A stretch of 64,000 nt of DNA from Epinephelus fuscoguttatus (GCF_011397635.1 NC_064756.1:20514907-20578906); one strand, 5' to 3'. Positions 1-16,386 are shown, counted from the stretch's first letter. Program-made: numbers and translations. The notes: a model not told the origin generated them from the sequence alone.

Positions 1-3000
1 TTGCATTGCACCTACATTTGTGCTGCTGCTGGCTTTAGATAAATCACTCGTATAAAGACAACATATCCTATTACACAGACATGCTTTATTAATCAGTTTC
101 TTCGAGCTCTGAATGTGTGTGATTCCATCACTAATCAACAAATAGACACAACTCTCCTTGCTTCTAGTATCTTGTCTTCTCTATAATGCAGCAGCACTTA
201 TCAGCGGAGGCTTAATCTATTGTTTATCTGCTTTCCAATGATGTGACCAAATCTATTCTGCACATGAACCTCTCTGCTCTCCTATGTCACAACAACAGCT
301 CAGACTTTCGCTGGTGGTCTGTAAGACAATCTGACGAAGCAGCCAAAGGCATCAGGGTCAGTTACAGGTCTGGCACTGGTCCTACGTGCATCTTCGTATG
401 TTGGCGCACACAAACCAGTGACAGAGGCTGTGAATGTATGGACCTGTGTGCGTGCTGTGAGTGTCACGGCTGCAAGCTGTAACTCGAGGTGTATCAGCAA
501 ACAAAGCACCGGGGGAGGTGATGAGAGATGAGAGTCAGTGGATGGATTCTCTTACCATGATGAGGCCAGTGGTGATCGGGTCGTTGCAGCCATGGCACAG
601 CTCCCCGAATTTGGCCCAGTAGTCCTTCTTACAGAAGAGCCGTCCATCTTTTTCGTAATACCAGTGGGACAGCGAGGCGCTGCATTCACAACACCTGACA
701 GGAGAGGAGACACAAAGAGACACATGAATCATTTGATGCTTATTTGAAGATAAAATTGTCATTTCTTCTTCAGATCGGCACAGAACATGAGTGGCACAAA
801 CAAATCCAGACATGTCAGCAGCAACTACTAAGTCAGAAATATGCAAATAATGCATGATACAACATGATCTATACATCATATTGTAACTTCAGGGTTTGCA
901 ACTACGTATATTCTGATTTGTGCTTATGTTAAAAATAGTTAACACCTATAACATGGTTCCAGAGAGCACAGTGATGTATTTAAACTGCAAAATGAACAGT
1001 CCAAAATCCAAAGTTATTAAATTTCCAATAAACAATCTCCACATTCTCACATTTGGAAAGACCATAAAATATTTTACATTTTTGCTTAAAAAATGACTTA
1101 AACATTAAATTAATAATGAAAATAGTTGATTAATTGTCTTTAAATAAAGTTACCAAATCAGCAACCATTATTTCCAGCACTAATTCGACCACTTTTCTAC
1201 ATTTTAGTGGGCAAAAAAACATCATCAGACCGCCATAAACTTTAGAAAGTGCACACCAAGTGAAGTTGTTATTGTGTTGACAGAACATTATGTTGTACTG
1301 CACTCTCTCAACCATACTTTAACCCTTCTAATGACAACCTGTAGGGACCCAAATTATAGTTTTCATGGTGATAATAAGTCCCTCTGCGGATCTAACACAC
1401 ACCACCTCAACTGAGTTGGAACTGTCAGATGAGATCACACCAAAACACATAACTACTGTATGACTGGGCCTTAGAAAAACAGCAATGGCAAAAGGGATAA
1501 TGAGTGCGTCTCCGAGCACTACCGACTCTCAGAAGTTAGTCAACCCCCTGGAGGCCTGAAACTTTGGCCCTTTTCCCTTTCAACAGAAACACCTAAAAAC
1601 CACTCTGGCTTTCATATTTGCTGGGAAAGATTACAACTGGCATTCACTCCTGGGACAAATTACTCTGATGTAGTCACAGGTATTTATCAGCTCCAACACA
1701 AATTGGTTCCAGTCAGCAGTGATGGAAATACAACACCCAGGTGGACGCCTAATTTTAGCCCCATTTACCGGTGTGATGCAACAACAGGCTGCTATAAATA
1801 ACAGTCTGTCTCCGTCCAAGCAGCACGCAAATATTGTTCAACATTTAGTCACCAGATGTAAAAAAGATGTAATCATTATAATATTTTTACTGGGCTCCAT
1901 GCTGCTTTCTACTGTTTAATAACCTGTTTTCTGGCCAATCCATAACAGTGAATGGGGCATACCAGAAAAAACAAACAAACAAACAAACAAAAACAGGATG
2001 GCATACTCGTTTCCACAAATGGATGTTGCAAAAACGACTTTGTCTTTTGAAACAGGGAAAATTCTCAGTACCTGTAATCTGTGTAATAAAGTTGTCTTAT
2101 TTTCATACATATAAAGAGCTCCTCCTGTATTCAAATCACAGTACAAGACAGTAAATGGAAAAGGAGAGGAAATTAAAATGTAAAAAACATGCACAGGTCT
2201 CAAGGCTCAGACAGCAGCATGATGCGTTTTGCTTCCTGAAAATGAGTCTGTGCTGCTGAGACTGTGTTTTCAGTCTACTTGTTGTGCAGACAGTGTGATA
2301 CTGAGCCCCATCAGACACATTCATCTGTAGAGTCCTGTCTGGTGCATCTATCTGTCACCAGAGTTCAATTGCAAGCCGCTGTAAAGTCCAGAGTGACGTC
2401 AGCCTGATAGACATCAGATGCTGACAGAGTGAAGGGCGGATGACAAAGGAGTTGGAGACAGATGAAGGGTGATAATATGATGACAGAGTGTGTGTGTGGG
2501 GGATACGACAAACGCACAGTTTTAGTTCACTGACAATGCAAATGACCAAACACAGACTTCTGCAAAAGCTGGTTTGATATTCAAAATGATGGAAAAATAG
2601 GTGAGTAAAGGTTATTTCCTGGTGAATAATGATAGATGATGGGAACCTCCTGCAACACCAGGAGTAAAAACACACCAAAAATAAACTAGGTGGCATCTTA
2701 AAGATCCTCCCACTAAAAAGAAGATGTGTCTTTATGTGTGAATTTTCATTATAAGTTGTATGTAAACACTAAGTCGTCATATGATGTGGCTAAGTGTGCA
2801 GCTTCTGCTCTGCATGTGGCCATAAATCAAAATGTGTCCTAATCCCTTTACTGATGGTAAAAGCATCTCTGTATGTGAGATAGTGCACTTGCATCTGCGT
2901 GCTCGCAGGCTTGTATGCACTTGTTTGTAATCTGTATAAATCTCTGTGTCTAACGGCCATGACTAAGTGAGTGTCTCCACTCCTTCCCAGTGGAGTTTCC

Positions 3001-6000
3001 CTCCCATCAGCCAGCCGTCTGGCCTCGTCCCAGCTCAGGGCAGCTTAAAACCAGGGCTGTTTGCTCCCAAAATATTAAAGAGTGTGCACGGCTTCAAAGG
3101 CTGGAGCCGAATAATTCACTTTGTCCCTCGCCTCGTCCTAATTTCCTGCTGTTAACATTTACATATGATTTAAATTTCTCAGTTTTAGTGACATTGCTGG
3201 GTTCTTAGTGTCTGGCTCTGATATAATGATGACAAAGACGCTGGCTGCCTCATATTCCTACTGTTGTGTCTTGTAGGATTGGCTCGCTGATTTCGTACAT
3301 TCCTCAGGCCAGGTTCAAAGCTCAAAAACACTAGATGTTAAAATTAAGCATTACTTTCAACATAAAATTAATTTTTAAAATTAATCTATAGCCTACACAC
3401 GCCTAGTAAGGCTGGGTAATATATCGATATGATATCAATATCAAGATATGAGACTAGATATCGTCTTTAATTTTGGACGTTTTGTCTTTTCCTGGTTTTA
3501 AAGGCTGCATTGCCGTAAAGTGATGTAATTTTCTAAACCCACTAAACTTGTTCTGGCTGTTCTATTATTTGTCTTTACCCACTTAGTCATTATATTCACA
3601 TAATTCATTCATTCATTTTCCATAACCGCTTATTCTGTGTCTTTAATTTTGTCAAAATAGAGGTATTTTTCTACTTTCATGTTTTTATTGGGGAGAACAA
3701 ATGCAGATGTTTCAAGTATTGAGGGGAAATCTACACTTAGGTTTGACACTACATTGAATACATTTTTGGGAACTGTTGGTTGGACAAAACAAGACATTTA
3801 AAAATGTCACCTGGATTTTGGAAAATAGAGATCCTCTCTGACATTTAATGGACTAACCGACTGATCCATTAATAGAGAAAATAATCTGCAGATTAATCAG
3901 TAATACAATAATCATTAGTTCCAGCCCTACACACACCACTCTGTTGAAGAATTGTTCTGCAAGGGTTTAACTATGACCCAAATCTGTTCAGTCATACGTC
4001 TCCTCGTCCTTTCCTCTTCATCACACAGAAACGAGAAGACACTTTGCTGTTGAGCGTGTTCGTGCCCAGCTGGTGAAGAAACATCTCATGAAGGACTCAT
4101 TAATAAATTCAGCAGAAGCAGCAACTCTCCATGACTTTGCCCCAAGGTGTTGCAACTACTGACTGCACGCATGCACGCACGCACACACACGCACACACAC
4201 ACACACACACATTTAACCTTGCAGCACCTGCAGACACACGTACAATTTATTTATTAGACAGACAGACACACCCACTCTTCTTCCCAGCATACGCATGCAG
4301 AGCTTCACTGCAGCTCAGCAGATTGTGGCAGAGCTGCTTCAGTATGCAGCATGTTTGGGTGAGCGAGGGGGGAGGAGGAGACTTGGAAGTGGGTCAAGGC
4401 TTTCAGAAGACGTCCGCAGCATCGAGCCAGGAGCTACTCAGCTGTCTCGGCTTTCTGCCGTTCAATAAATGCCTTTCAGTGCACACATGCATCCTGCAAA
4501 CCCCTGCTGGGGCAAACTCATACCTGGGGAGGATACACACAGGCGCACATACTGTAGATGTGTTGCGCACACACACACAGGGATGTACATGCTCTGAGGT
4601 TAAGTTCCTTCGTAGTAAAACCTTTCGGAGCAGAGCTGGGAGTGGCGGCAGAGTATTAAAGATATGAGTGAATACATTAGTGACTCCCAGATGGAGACGC
4701 CGAATTCCTGCCTTCAGGACAGGAACCTTATCTCAGAGGTGGAGGAGACAGGCAGCAACACTCAGTTGAAACCCAAGACTTCCATGAATACCATGATAAA
4801 AAAAAAAAAAAAGAAAGAAATGAAAAAAAAAAATCAAATGCTTTTTCCAGTTAGTGTGTTAACATGCATTTGTGCTCACATTTTGGCGTTTTTTGTGTGA
4901 CTGTGTCTGTGTGTCGGCACCAGTGTGTAAGAGGATTATCAGTGTGAAGGACTCAGAGAGAGTCTTTACCCACTCTGCTATGATGCTCCGGAAATCTAGC
5001 TCAATACAAAGCTTAGCGGTCTCTCACTCTCACGCTCTTACTGTGCAAAAATAAAAATCAAACTTAATATCATACGTACTTTAGCACAGCAATCAATACT
5101 GATGTTCAAGGGCAGAGAAAGAAATGAGTTTGAGAAAATCTGTAAGAGAGAGGAAAGACAATAAAAACTAAAAACATAGGCGTTTGGTTGATTTAAGACA
5201 TCACATAAAAAAGTTAAAGACAAACAAAAGACAGGATGCTCAGACATAAATAACTCCCGTGAACAAATGAGAGGCAGCAGAGCAGATTTGAGACACCATG
5301 AAACCCAGCTGGATCCCCCGAGGGTCAGCAAACAACCAATGACAGAGCGGATGAGAGCGAGGGAGTGGAGTTAGTAAATCTGCAACTGTTCTCCCCTCCT
5401 GCTCAAATCCCTGATGGAATTAGCTGAAAGTGTCTGGGAGTAGTAAATTCCTTTTTCCAGGTCAAAAGGAGGCAGCTTTCCTCTGACTTCTCACTTTCCT
5501 CTGTCTGTGTTTGCTAACAATGGACTCCAGCTGAGAACTGTCACCATTACTTACTCAGTGTCTGTGACCTGCAAAGACTAGTTTTAATACTCATAGCTGA
5601 TACGCATGGCTTTAATGAAGAGATTTTTGCCATAGCAAGATTTATAGAAAAGGCCTGGTAACGATCATATGAAGACCTTTTTGTTATGGAAATCAACGCT
5701 TTTACATGTTTTCTTGTTGGATCTGTGGAACTGTATGTTATGACTGGTCATGCGGCCCACACATGGGGCTCCAATCGGGGAGGGACACTGAAATAAATAA
5801 AAACCCTGGGGGATTGGGACCCCTCCAAGGGTTCACAAGATACTGAAAATCTCAAGGGTTTTGAGATACCTGATAAGACTAAAGGTTCATTTATGCTAAA
5901 CGTTAGATACCTGTACAGACATGGCTAGAGCCTTTTGTCTGTAATCTGCATTCAGGTGGTCCAAATTTGTGCATGTTCTCTAAAAGCTTATGGATATGGA

Positions 6001-9000
6001 CAAAACTGAGCAGTGCCACAAAATTGTGGGGACAGTGTGGTGTAATTCAAGCCAGACAGTACCCTAAGACCAAGTCATCACATGTGGCTGCTTTCTCAGT
6101 GGCCTTTCACATCCACATATTACATGTTAGGTTTCCTTCTGCATCTGCTGTTGACGTTCCAGGAAGTTGCTACAAACTCTGGGACACGAACAAGGGCACA
6201 TGGTTAGGTTCAGAAAGAAATATCATGGCTTAGCTCTACATTCATATGGGAAGCTAACACCAGGCTCCCAAGTGAAAACCAGGGGTTTGTTGGACTTATC
6301 CGCCACCCCTCCTACTCGCCATATAGGGACTTTCAAGATCCTTATATTGTGTTTTTACTGGCAGCATTGCAAAGAGACACCATTTGGTGGTATATCATCC
6401 CGCCATGACAGGTGCCGTCCGGCTGACTGGCGGCATATCATAACACTGGAAAAGATTACATCCAGCCTCATTACATACTGATGCCGCCTGACTGCATATC
6501 ATACTGCCACGAAAGGTGCCGTTTGGCAAAATCACCGACAAAGTGTTGGTATTCGAGATGAGAATGGGCTGAAGGCATTTTTAAAATGGCAGAATGGAAC
6601 AAACTGGTAATATAATGAAAAGAATTCTCCGTCTATCATGATGTATTCAACTGCTTCACAGACCACCACTTTCTACAACACTGCCTCTGTTTAAAGGTAC
6701 ATTATTACTGTATGACCTCCTCCATCATCACCATGTTTGTCACAGACTTTTGCCAGTGCCCTCTAGTGTTATCGAGTTGATGTATACATGTCAACATAAA
6801 GGACGCATGGAAGTATGTGGCCAGTGACGGTTACATTTGAAATAAACGTATCTATATTTGGATGTAAAGGGAGAATAAATGTGCCCGACTCTACAGCTGT
6901 GCGAGCATCTCTGTGGGACTGTACAGCATGCTTTAAGCTAAAAGCTTACATTAACATGCTAACATGCTGATGTTTGGCAAATGTGGTGTTTCCCAGATTC
7001 ACCATTAGCATGTTAATGTTTTCTAGGTAACACCTCACATGTTAGCAAAAGTTATCAAATGCTAACATGAACCACAGAATTGGACAAATGTAACTTTTGT
7101 TTGGATGCTGATGCTCAGTGAAAAGTCAGGGCATCCTCTGAGGACCACTAATGTTTGTAAAAGATATTTTGGCAATCTGTCCAATAGCTGTGATATTTCA
7201 GCCTGGACAAACTGAATCGAACATCATCTTAGTCTCAAGAGCTATGCTGTTAGCATTCAAATATATTTTTCAAACATTTCACACAATGCTCTAATCATGA
7301 CTTTTCTTTATTATATATTATCAGATAGTTTTATCTCTTCAAAATATATTCAAATGAAAAAATCAGAGGAGAAAATCACTCTCACAACATACTGTATGTC
7401 ACATGAGACAAGGTGTCATGCAGATATTCTTTTTCATTAAAGGGGTCATAATAAGGCAAAAAAGGTCAGTGTTTCCCATACATTCATTTATCTGTGGCGG
7501 TGCGCCACGAATAAATTATCTTCGCCACATATAGATTTTTCTGCTTTTGGCGCTACCTGTTCGACCTCGCTCATAAACACATTATAATGGGACTCACTGT
7601 CTGTGAATGTAGCTTGTCGTTACAATTCCGGTGCAATAGGTGGCGGTATGCATTGTAAAGACGCACTTAACGCACCTGGTCCGCCAGAAGAAGAAGAACA
7701 AGAAGCAGACGTAGTAGCAGAACGGATCCAAAGACCTCTCGGTACAAATATGTGTGCAAACAAGTCCAAAAGTGGTCCGAACAACTCTAACTCATCATGT
7801 TATATTAGCCTGTGTCTGTATTAACATAGCTGGAAGCTCAACATGTGCAGAGACATTAACTCACGCTGTTAGTAGTGTTAACTGCAGCGCGAGTCCCGTA
7901 GCAGCTCGCCCCCGTTAATCAATTACAGCAGCTCCACCGGCAACGGGAGCGGCGCAACAACCCCCGTCTGTCGCGCGACAACTCTCTATTTTACGCGGCT
8001 CTTCTATTTTTGTCACGCTATGCTCCCCTACGCGACCCTCCAGCAGATAAAAACTACATGAAAGAGTGTGCTAAACGAGCACAATGTGTTTTTAAATGAA
8101 TAAACCATTATCAGAGGTGATATGTAATGATTTTTTTTCATGCATTTATCCATGTTTATCCGTGACATTGTGTAAATGTCCGTGGCGGACATTTGAAAGC
8201 GAGTAGATGACAAACAGTACAGTAAACTTGTAGATAACTCAAATATATGTATTAACTTAGGTGGAAAATGCTTTAACATTTCATGCAGCCTCTCAGCTCA
8301 GCAAACGGTTAACAACCCCGCTGGCTTCTCTACGTGTCGCTTACGTACGCAGTCAGTGGAGCCACAATGAATACGCCGCGACGCTACGCTTACGTTTGCA
8401 GCCGGTGGAGCCCGGCCGTAAGGTTCTGCTCGTTAGTAATTAACTCTGACGTTGGATGTTCACTCCTTCACACAGATGAGTACTGAAAAATATTTTTAGT
8501 ACACTTTAGTATATTTTTTCCCTAACCAATCAGTAGTATCCATGCCTCGGGGGTGCCGAAAACAAGCGAGCATTGCCCGTTTAAAATGTCTCCAGCGTCG
8601 TGCACGCCCAGCTGCATCGCCGTTAAATCCAGTATAGCAGCTTCCTTAATTTGGTCCTCCATTAACGCAAGTAGTGGCAAAATACCTCGATAGCATCGTT
8701 AATGTGGTCTGTAGGATCTGTAGCGGTCGCCATTGTTGCTATCCTCACCAGTTACCCACCGGCGTACAGCTTGACATCAGCGTGGCGCTGATTGGCTAAT
8801 CGCTAGACCCGCCCCTACCCCCGGCGTTCATTGGTCTGTCCATCGTTTGGACGAGATAAATCGCAAATTCATTGCAGTATGCCAGACCAGAGATGCAAGC
8901 CTACTCAGTTGAGTGGGCAGGGTCTATGGTCTGGAACCAGGCTATGTCCGTAGGATTAAAATCATTGTATTAAATTATGGTGCAGCAGATGCTGCTTTTT

Positions 9001-11401
9001 ATGAGTCTGCTATTATTCATATTTATTATTCCCAGCGAGATGCCCTCATTGGACAGACTCATGATGTAATATGCTTTTGAATGACTGTGCATCCTATTTA
9101 TCATGCTGGCAGCCTGACCTGGGTCGATACCTAACATGATTAATTTGTCCCACATGATATGAATGAGCTGAAGTTGAATGAAAACAACATCAGGTCAGAA
9201 TGACTGAATGACATTAAACTCCCTGAGGGGCTGACCTGCTGAAGGGGATGAAAATGTAAATATGCTTAAAGAGAAATGATGACTTACAAATGTCTCATTT
9301 CATTCACATACTGTATGTCGCCATTCAACATATACAGCACATATATAGAGTATATATGACATACACAAAAAAATATATATATATAGCTTTTGTTTGTTTA
9401 CGCAGGTTTACACAAAAGCTAAAACAATTAAACAAAATAAGTACCTGAAACTATTTTAAAAATCGACTCATAGTTTCAGTCAAAATATAAAATATGAGTC
9501 TACCCTGCAGCTATTCAGCTAAAATGGTACTAAGATGATGCTTTGTCTTAATTTTCAGCCACATGTATCTACAGTATAGTAGAGTATACATCTGAACTAG
9601 AGAAGTGCTCTCAGTACAGTGCAGAACTCTGACAGGTAACCCAGCGGTTGCTCGGCTGATCACACCCACTCTAGACAATTCTTGTAATTCCAGCAGACAC
9701 GGCATAGCGTGTTTAAGAAGCATCCCAGAAATAAACACCTCATATATTTTTGATGAAGCTGCGGTGTGTTGCACAGAGCAGATTGAGTTCTGCTGCTAAC
9801 ATGCACTGAATGTGAAATATAGATACCATATGATTATAAGAATGAATGTATTTTTAATAACTAAAACAGGCAGAATTAGTTGATCCATGTCGTTTATAAC
9901 TAGACTTTTAATGAAATTAACTTTGTCTGTAGGCTAGAGCACAACAAAGGCAGAATTAATAATAAACACAATAAAAATAAACACAAATAAACAAACCTTT
10001 AAACAGCATAGCCTGCTAACTTACGTATGACAGAGGCACAAATAGGGAAGAATAAAAAATTACCAAAATCTGCAAGTCTTCAAAATCAGGCAGGGAAATG
10101 CTCTGCTTCTGAAGTGCACCCCGTGTTAAGACATCATGTGGCAAACAGAACTAAAGTGGGTCGCAACTTGCAACCATTTCAGCCGGTACGAGGCGCAGCT
10201 CTGCTCAGGGAAGTTGTCCCTCCTGACTCCCTTACAGTGGCGATGACAGCGAAGATAACAAGAACAGTTGACTAACTCATCTTGCATCGTGTCTTACTTT
10301 AGTAGAGCAAAAGATATCAGGTATGGAATTAATCTGCAGATGCTACCATTTAAAATGAGACCAAATTTTTATATGAATGTCTGAGTCATGACGAAGGCCA
10401 AAACATGGCCTGCAACAGACTATGCAAGGCTTGTTGTTTTTAGCTGAGCCCATTTCTGGAAAAACTGTGGCCCCTACTGGTTGGTTAAAAGCTGTGAGGA
10501 GTCAGCAGTCAGTGACGTATTAAACAGTTAATAAAACTGGTTTTTAATGACTATGAATCCCCACGATCTACAAGAAGAGATCCTTAAGCACACAGTCATA
10601 AATGTGCACTCAAAATATTACACTGATAGGTCCAGTAGTTTGTCAGATTAGCTGCCAAGAGACATATACACAAAATCATATAGAAGCACACATGCACTGC
10701 TGGAGGAGATAACTAGGGCTGCAACTAACCATCATTTTGTTTCATTTAATTATTATTGAATAACCATGCAATTAATTTTCCAATGAACTAATAAACTGAT
10801 AGTCTATAGAGTGTCAAAAAATCTTGGGAAAAAAATGCCCAGAGACCAAAGTGACACCTAAAAACGTTCATCGTTCACGTTTTGTTCATCAACAACCAAA
10901 CAGAAAATCGTCATATTTGGGAACTAAAAATATTTGCCTTTTGTTTTTACTTTTTCTGCACTTTAATCTATTAATCAACTAATCACTGAACTCTAATCTG
11001 AACAAAGTAGTGTGTAAAGCTCCCACATGCAAACATGCAGCTCGTGTGTTTCATCTATTCTCTGATTTCAGGGTCACTTCGGTTAAGGTGAGTCCTTGAA
11101 TGACTCGCAGTGAAATAAAACAAAACCAGAGATTAATCTGACTCCCACCCAAACCTTATAACCATTCAGCTCTGGTCAGCATTTATGTTGTGGGTGTGCG
11201 TGGGTGTGTGTCTGTGTGTGAGTACATGTAGCTACAGGTCATTAAATGACGCGTGGGCTGACACTGCTGCAGGAAGCAGGGGGGGTCCAAAGAAAACAGT
11301 GTGTGTGTGTGTTCTGGTGGAGGTGTGAGCAGGTTTGTTACCATCTGACAGATGCAAAGCTGAAAGATTTACGAGGAGCCACACCCCTCAAATACCCTCC
11401 C

Positions 11402-11473
<72 letters not shown>

Positions 11474-11767
11474 CACACATGTGTATGTCCTCATTAATTA
11501 TTAACTCTTCTATCATCTGCAGCAGGCTCAGAAGGACATCCATCTCCTCTCTATCTGCAAAGACAGCACAAACGCTTTTGAGTACTGCTGATCAATAAGC
11601 CGATGTGCTGGTCGGCTCAGTCTTCCAGTAAAATCCAGAAAATTAGACAATAAACTTCTTCAGTGTGGAAAAAGTGCTCAGCTGTTGGTACTGTACTTGC
11701 AGGCTAAGCTGAAATCCTCACAGACAAAGAGAAAATACAACCTCTGGGAAAGAGGCGAGGGGGCTGT

Positions 11768-11829
<62 letters not shown>

Positions 11830-12102
11830 GGGTGAAAGTCAAGCTGAGGAAATGGCAGACTGTCTGGGGGAGACCCTCTCTTGCCCCTCAGAGGAGACAT
11901 AAATAGGCAGACATTCCTGGTCCAGTGCCAAGATTTCCACAGCTCATATTTTCCAGAAAGGATTCCCACCTTGAAACGTGGGTGAACGTACCTATGAGTG
12001 TGTGTGCGCTGCGTGTGTGTCCACACAAACGAACAAATATACCTATTAGATTAATTTGTTTGAATTTGTTTGGTTTGATTGATTGATTCACTCACCGACA
12101 GA

Positions 12103-12137
<35 letters not shown>

Positions 12138-15100
12138 TCAAGGCCACATTCATCCCGTTCCCACGCGCCCCCTTTTTTGTTCCCCTTATTTCATCACCCC
12201 CTCCCTCTCCTCCCCTCCATCCTCTCCATGGCAACCCAGAATGCCATAGCGATGATGTCACCCCCTCACATAAAAACAGAGGCATTACCTCATCACCTCA
12301 TGCTAACCCCCCTACATCTCTCTGTGCTGGGCGGTTTTAAACTCCACCAGGAAATCCCTCAGCCAATCAGGCTTCAGCTTGTTCCCTTGACCTTGGCAGA
12401 ACAAGCTCGGCAGCCTTTACCCCAGCATTAACCCCTCGAGTATTTGGTTTTTGCTTCATTTAAAAGACCCACAACACAGCGCAGGAGAGCAGGCGGTGCA
12501 TTTTAAACAGTAGCTATAATTGCGCCCTCTGTAGCTTTGACTATAGGAGACAATCTCTTTATTTGTGGCCTGGTGGGTCCATTCAGCTGGTAAACAGGAG
12601 TCCTGGCAGAATGTGAGTAAGTGATGTGTACGGCAGCAGTTTCCTTTGTGACTGTTAAGCCGCCCTGACTGACTGATAGTCAGCAGAGTTGGTCCGGGGC
12701 CGTATCGCTTGTTCCACTGCGAGGAAATGATAAAAGAGCTTCAGCGAGCTCTGGGAACCACGATGAGTGTTGTTCCGCAGGATTCAGCGGGGACAGCAGA
12801 GCTCCTGTTCATATCAGGTTGCTTTTACAAAATAGTTTAGAGTGCAGTCTCTTTCTGCAGCAGCTTAATCACAAACAGAGGGAACTGATACAGGAAGTGA
12901 ACCTGCTGGTGGGTGAAATCATCCCAGTGAGTCAGTTCAGATAGCAGAGTCTCACATAGGGCTGAAGATAATTAAATAGAAATAATGATAATCTTAAAAC
13001 TGGGAATTCAGCATCAAACCAGCCTTTTGATTGAGCTCATCACTTCATGAGAACAAAGAAATACAAGTCAGCAGTTTTCATTTTTCATCAGGTATTTACA
13101 CTGCTACTTTACGAATCCTGAAGTCCCACTAATTAGCAAATGTTTTGTGTTGCTTATTACTTTGAGAATTAAATCAGAAATGATGATACTGTAGACTGGA
13201 TATATCACAGACTGTATGCAGAGAGTCTATCTGTAATATCTGTATGCTACTGAATATATTCATCGTCCAGTCACCATCGGCCACCATCAAAGGCCGACTA
13301 ATAAAATCAGCTTCACAGTTTCAATAAAAGGTCACATTATTTCACCAATATCTCAACCAATTACGTCTGTCGCCTGATTCGAGAGCTTAAATATTACAGT
13401 CGGTGCAACTGTGGCGCCTGGCTCCAAAAACTGCAGCCTCCTTGATCGAGCAAATAGGGATCAAGTCAGACAGAAATATAACCGGCATACCGCTTCTCCA
13501 CACACCTGACTCATCTTGAACCAGGCCACTGAAACGTGTTCCAGGAAGTCCGGTTGGAGTAAAAGACAGGGTTCAAGCAGATCTTTAAACCGTTTTAGAA
13601 GGTGCTGAATTCAATAATAAAAAAAATAAGGCCTTAACCCTTTGAATCCAACTTGGCTTGATTTCATTCAAAAACATAAGAAGGTGGCAAAGAGCAACAA
13701 AATTACCTGGAAAAATGCTTAAAAATGATAAAAATTTGCTATCATAATTTTAAATATGTAAAAAGAATAATTATAAATATATTTTTCCCCCATTTTTTAA
13801 TAATAATTTTCCGAATCTAATTTTTTCTTTCTTTCTTTTTTTTTTGCAATTTGTGGGACATTTAATACCAAGTTGCTCATTGCCTTTTTTCCCATGTTTC
13901 TGAAAGAAATCGGATCAATTTGCTCAGGGGTCATAGGTCTCAATACTTGCGCAAGGTGTCTGAAAGCGGCAAAAGAAGTCATGTTCAAAGGGTTAATTGA
14001 TATTAAAATGTCATAAATTAACCCTTCAGAAGTTTTAAAGATGCTATGGAATGGGAAGAGGGATTTTATGACTTTTCTCTAATAGTAGTATTTCATTGTA
14101 AAATCTCAAAATAATTGGGGTCTACTATTTTTTTTTTTTTTTTTTTAAATAATCTGTCTCTTGCATGAACATCATCACGATCAGGATAGCAGAACCAACA
14201 ACACATACATTATGTTTCCAGTTGGGATGCTCAGAGCAGAGGATCCACTGTTGGACGACCTGGACGACATGGAGAAATGCAATTTCAACTTGGCTATTTA
14301 ACCAGGATTTTGAGCCGTGGTTGAAACTATACAAGGCAATGCACATGAGGTTCGGTGTATTTTATGAAAAAGAGATTTTTGGATGGATTCCCACATGCAG
14401 AATGAGAAACACAAAATCACAAAGAAACCCCCCAACAAACACCGGGTATTTCCCAGCTCTGTTCTATCCTCATCTCCATCTCAAGACAAAAAAAAGTTAC
14501 GTCTTATGTTGTCCCTTACCCTAAGTAATTAATGTATGTTTATGTTTTTGTTTTTTTTTAGTTATGGTTTTTGTAAAATTGGTCAAGCTGCATTAAAAAA
14601 AGGTTTAAATCTAACTTGCAACAAGCTGAAGCAACCCTGAACAGATTAATGTTTCAAGTCTGATCAGATGCCAAGAGACAGCACAACAGTTAGTAATGTG
14701 CCACCTAACTATAAAAAGCATCCAAACTAATCTATTCAATAATTCTTTAAAGTCACAGTGCAGGGGTTTTCATTGGTATGATAAAGTATCTGAAAGTGTC
14801 TGAATGCTGACAAAGACACAAACTTTTTATGCAACAGTCAAGGTCGAATATGAAACTGACAGGACTCAGGAGGAAATGAGGGTGTTAATCTTCCTTTCTT
14901 TAATCACAGCCAGGGTTTTAGTCTGGAGTTCATCTGGTGCAAATGTGACAAAAATGAATTTTCAAAGTGTGATTAAGGTATTGTAAAGCGAGCCAAAAGG
15001 TTAGAGCTCGGGAACAGGTGATTAATCAAAACGCACCGACACACAGGACGACTCCTTTCTCCTCTCTGCAAATGTTATCAGCAGGTATGAACCCTGGTGA

Positions 15101-16201
15101 CGTTACGGCGAGGAGGATGAGGAGTTCTTGGGGGAGATTCAAAGCAGTGTCATTGAATGAGTGTGAAAAGAGAAAAGTAATCACACTGTTGAGCTTCAAT
15201 CAATAATCTAACAGCTTGTAGTGCAACAATGACATTAGATAAAATATTGAATATATATCAGAGTTTATGTGATGGACAGGAGGTGACACAGCAGAGCTCT
15301 TTCTCTGACTAAGTTCACTCTTTACTGACTCAGTGAGCCTTTTTTTGATTTAAAAAACCCTACAAGATAAAATTATATTCCTGTAGCTATACAACACATT
15401 TTATAGTGTCAAATGCTGAAACATCATTATCATTCCAAGGAAAAAAGAAGGAGAAAGAGACCTCTGCGAAAAAATTGGCTTCTAATAAACACCTTCTGAA
15501 CAATAATAAACACTGAAGGAATTCTAACCTGGAGAATTTTCAGCTGGTTGCAATCTGCAGTCCTCAAAACTTGATGCAATAAAATCGCCCTAAATCTTAC
15601 ATACTGCTCCCTCCTTTATTACCTTTATTATGTTGTGCATCATCTCTGTCTACAGTTGGATCAATAATTGGGTGATCACAATGTAAAAAGAGAATAACAA
15701 ATGCAATCTCAGAAAACAAGACAAAACACACGACACCACAGTTACTGCAAAATGCAATACGAGTTGTGATTTTAGTGGAAATGGTCATTTCTGCATTTCA
15801 CTTTCACCAAGAGGGGGAAAAAAAAAAAAAAAAAAAAAAAAGGTGATTATGTTTTTTTGCTGGGGTCGGTAACAAGCACGCATGTTCCCTTACGTCTGGG
15901 ATATAACTTGTAGGCTGCAGCATCTCTGTGGCACCACAATGCTTCATTTATAGCGGTGTGTCCCAATTTTTCTTAATCTTTATTGAAAAACTGCATCTCC
16001 TGTCATTTGGACATTGCATTTGGCCATACTGAAATTTCAATATCATTCTCAATAAAAATGCATAAATCAAAAAATATAATGCCAATTTCATTTATAATAT
16101 TATTTCTGGTTTCGTTGCTGTAAAATAAAAAGTAAACATCCAGTGAGATGAACAAAAAGAGATTTCCCCTTTGACAGCCTGGCTGTACTGGATAACATGC
16201 T

Positions 16202-16246
<45 letters not shown>

Positions 16247-16336
16247 CAGAGTCATCCCTCAGTATTTTGACTCACATACGTTTGGTTAGAGCTGATGATG
16301 TATAATATCACAACGGAAACAGTCAGTGATAATATA

Positions 16337-16386
<50 letters not shown>

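Noticed and set aside
4131..4667. A 178-codon plus-strand frame
   Set aside because: Its length comes from a CA/GCAC microsatellite read as Thr-His repeats; the rest resembles no protein.
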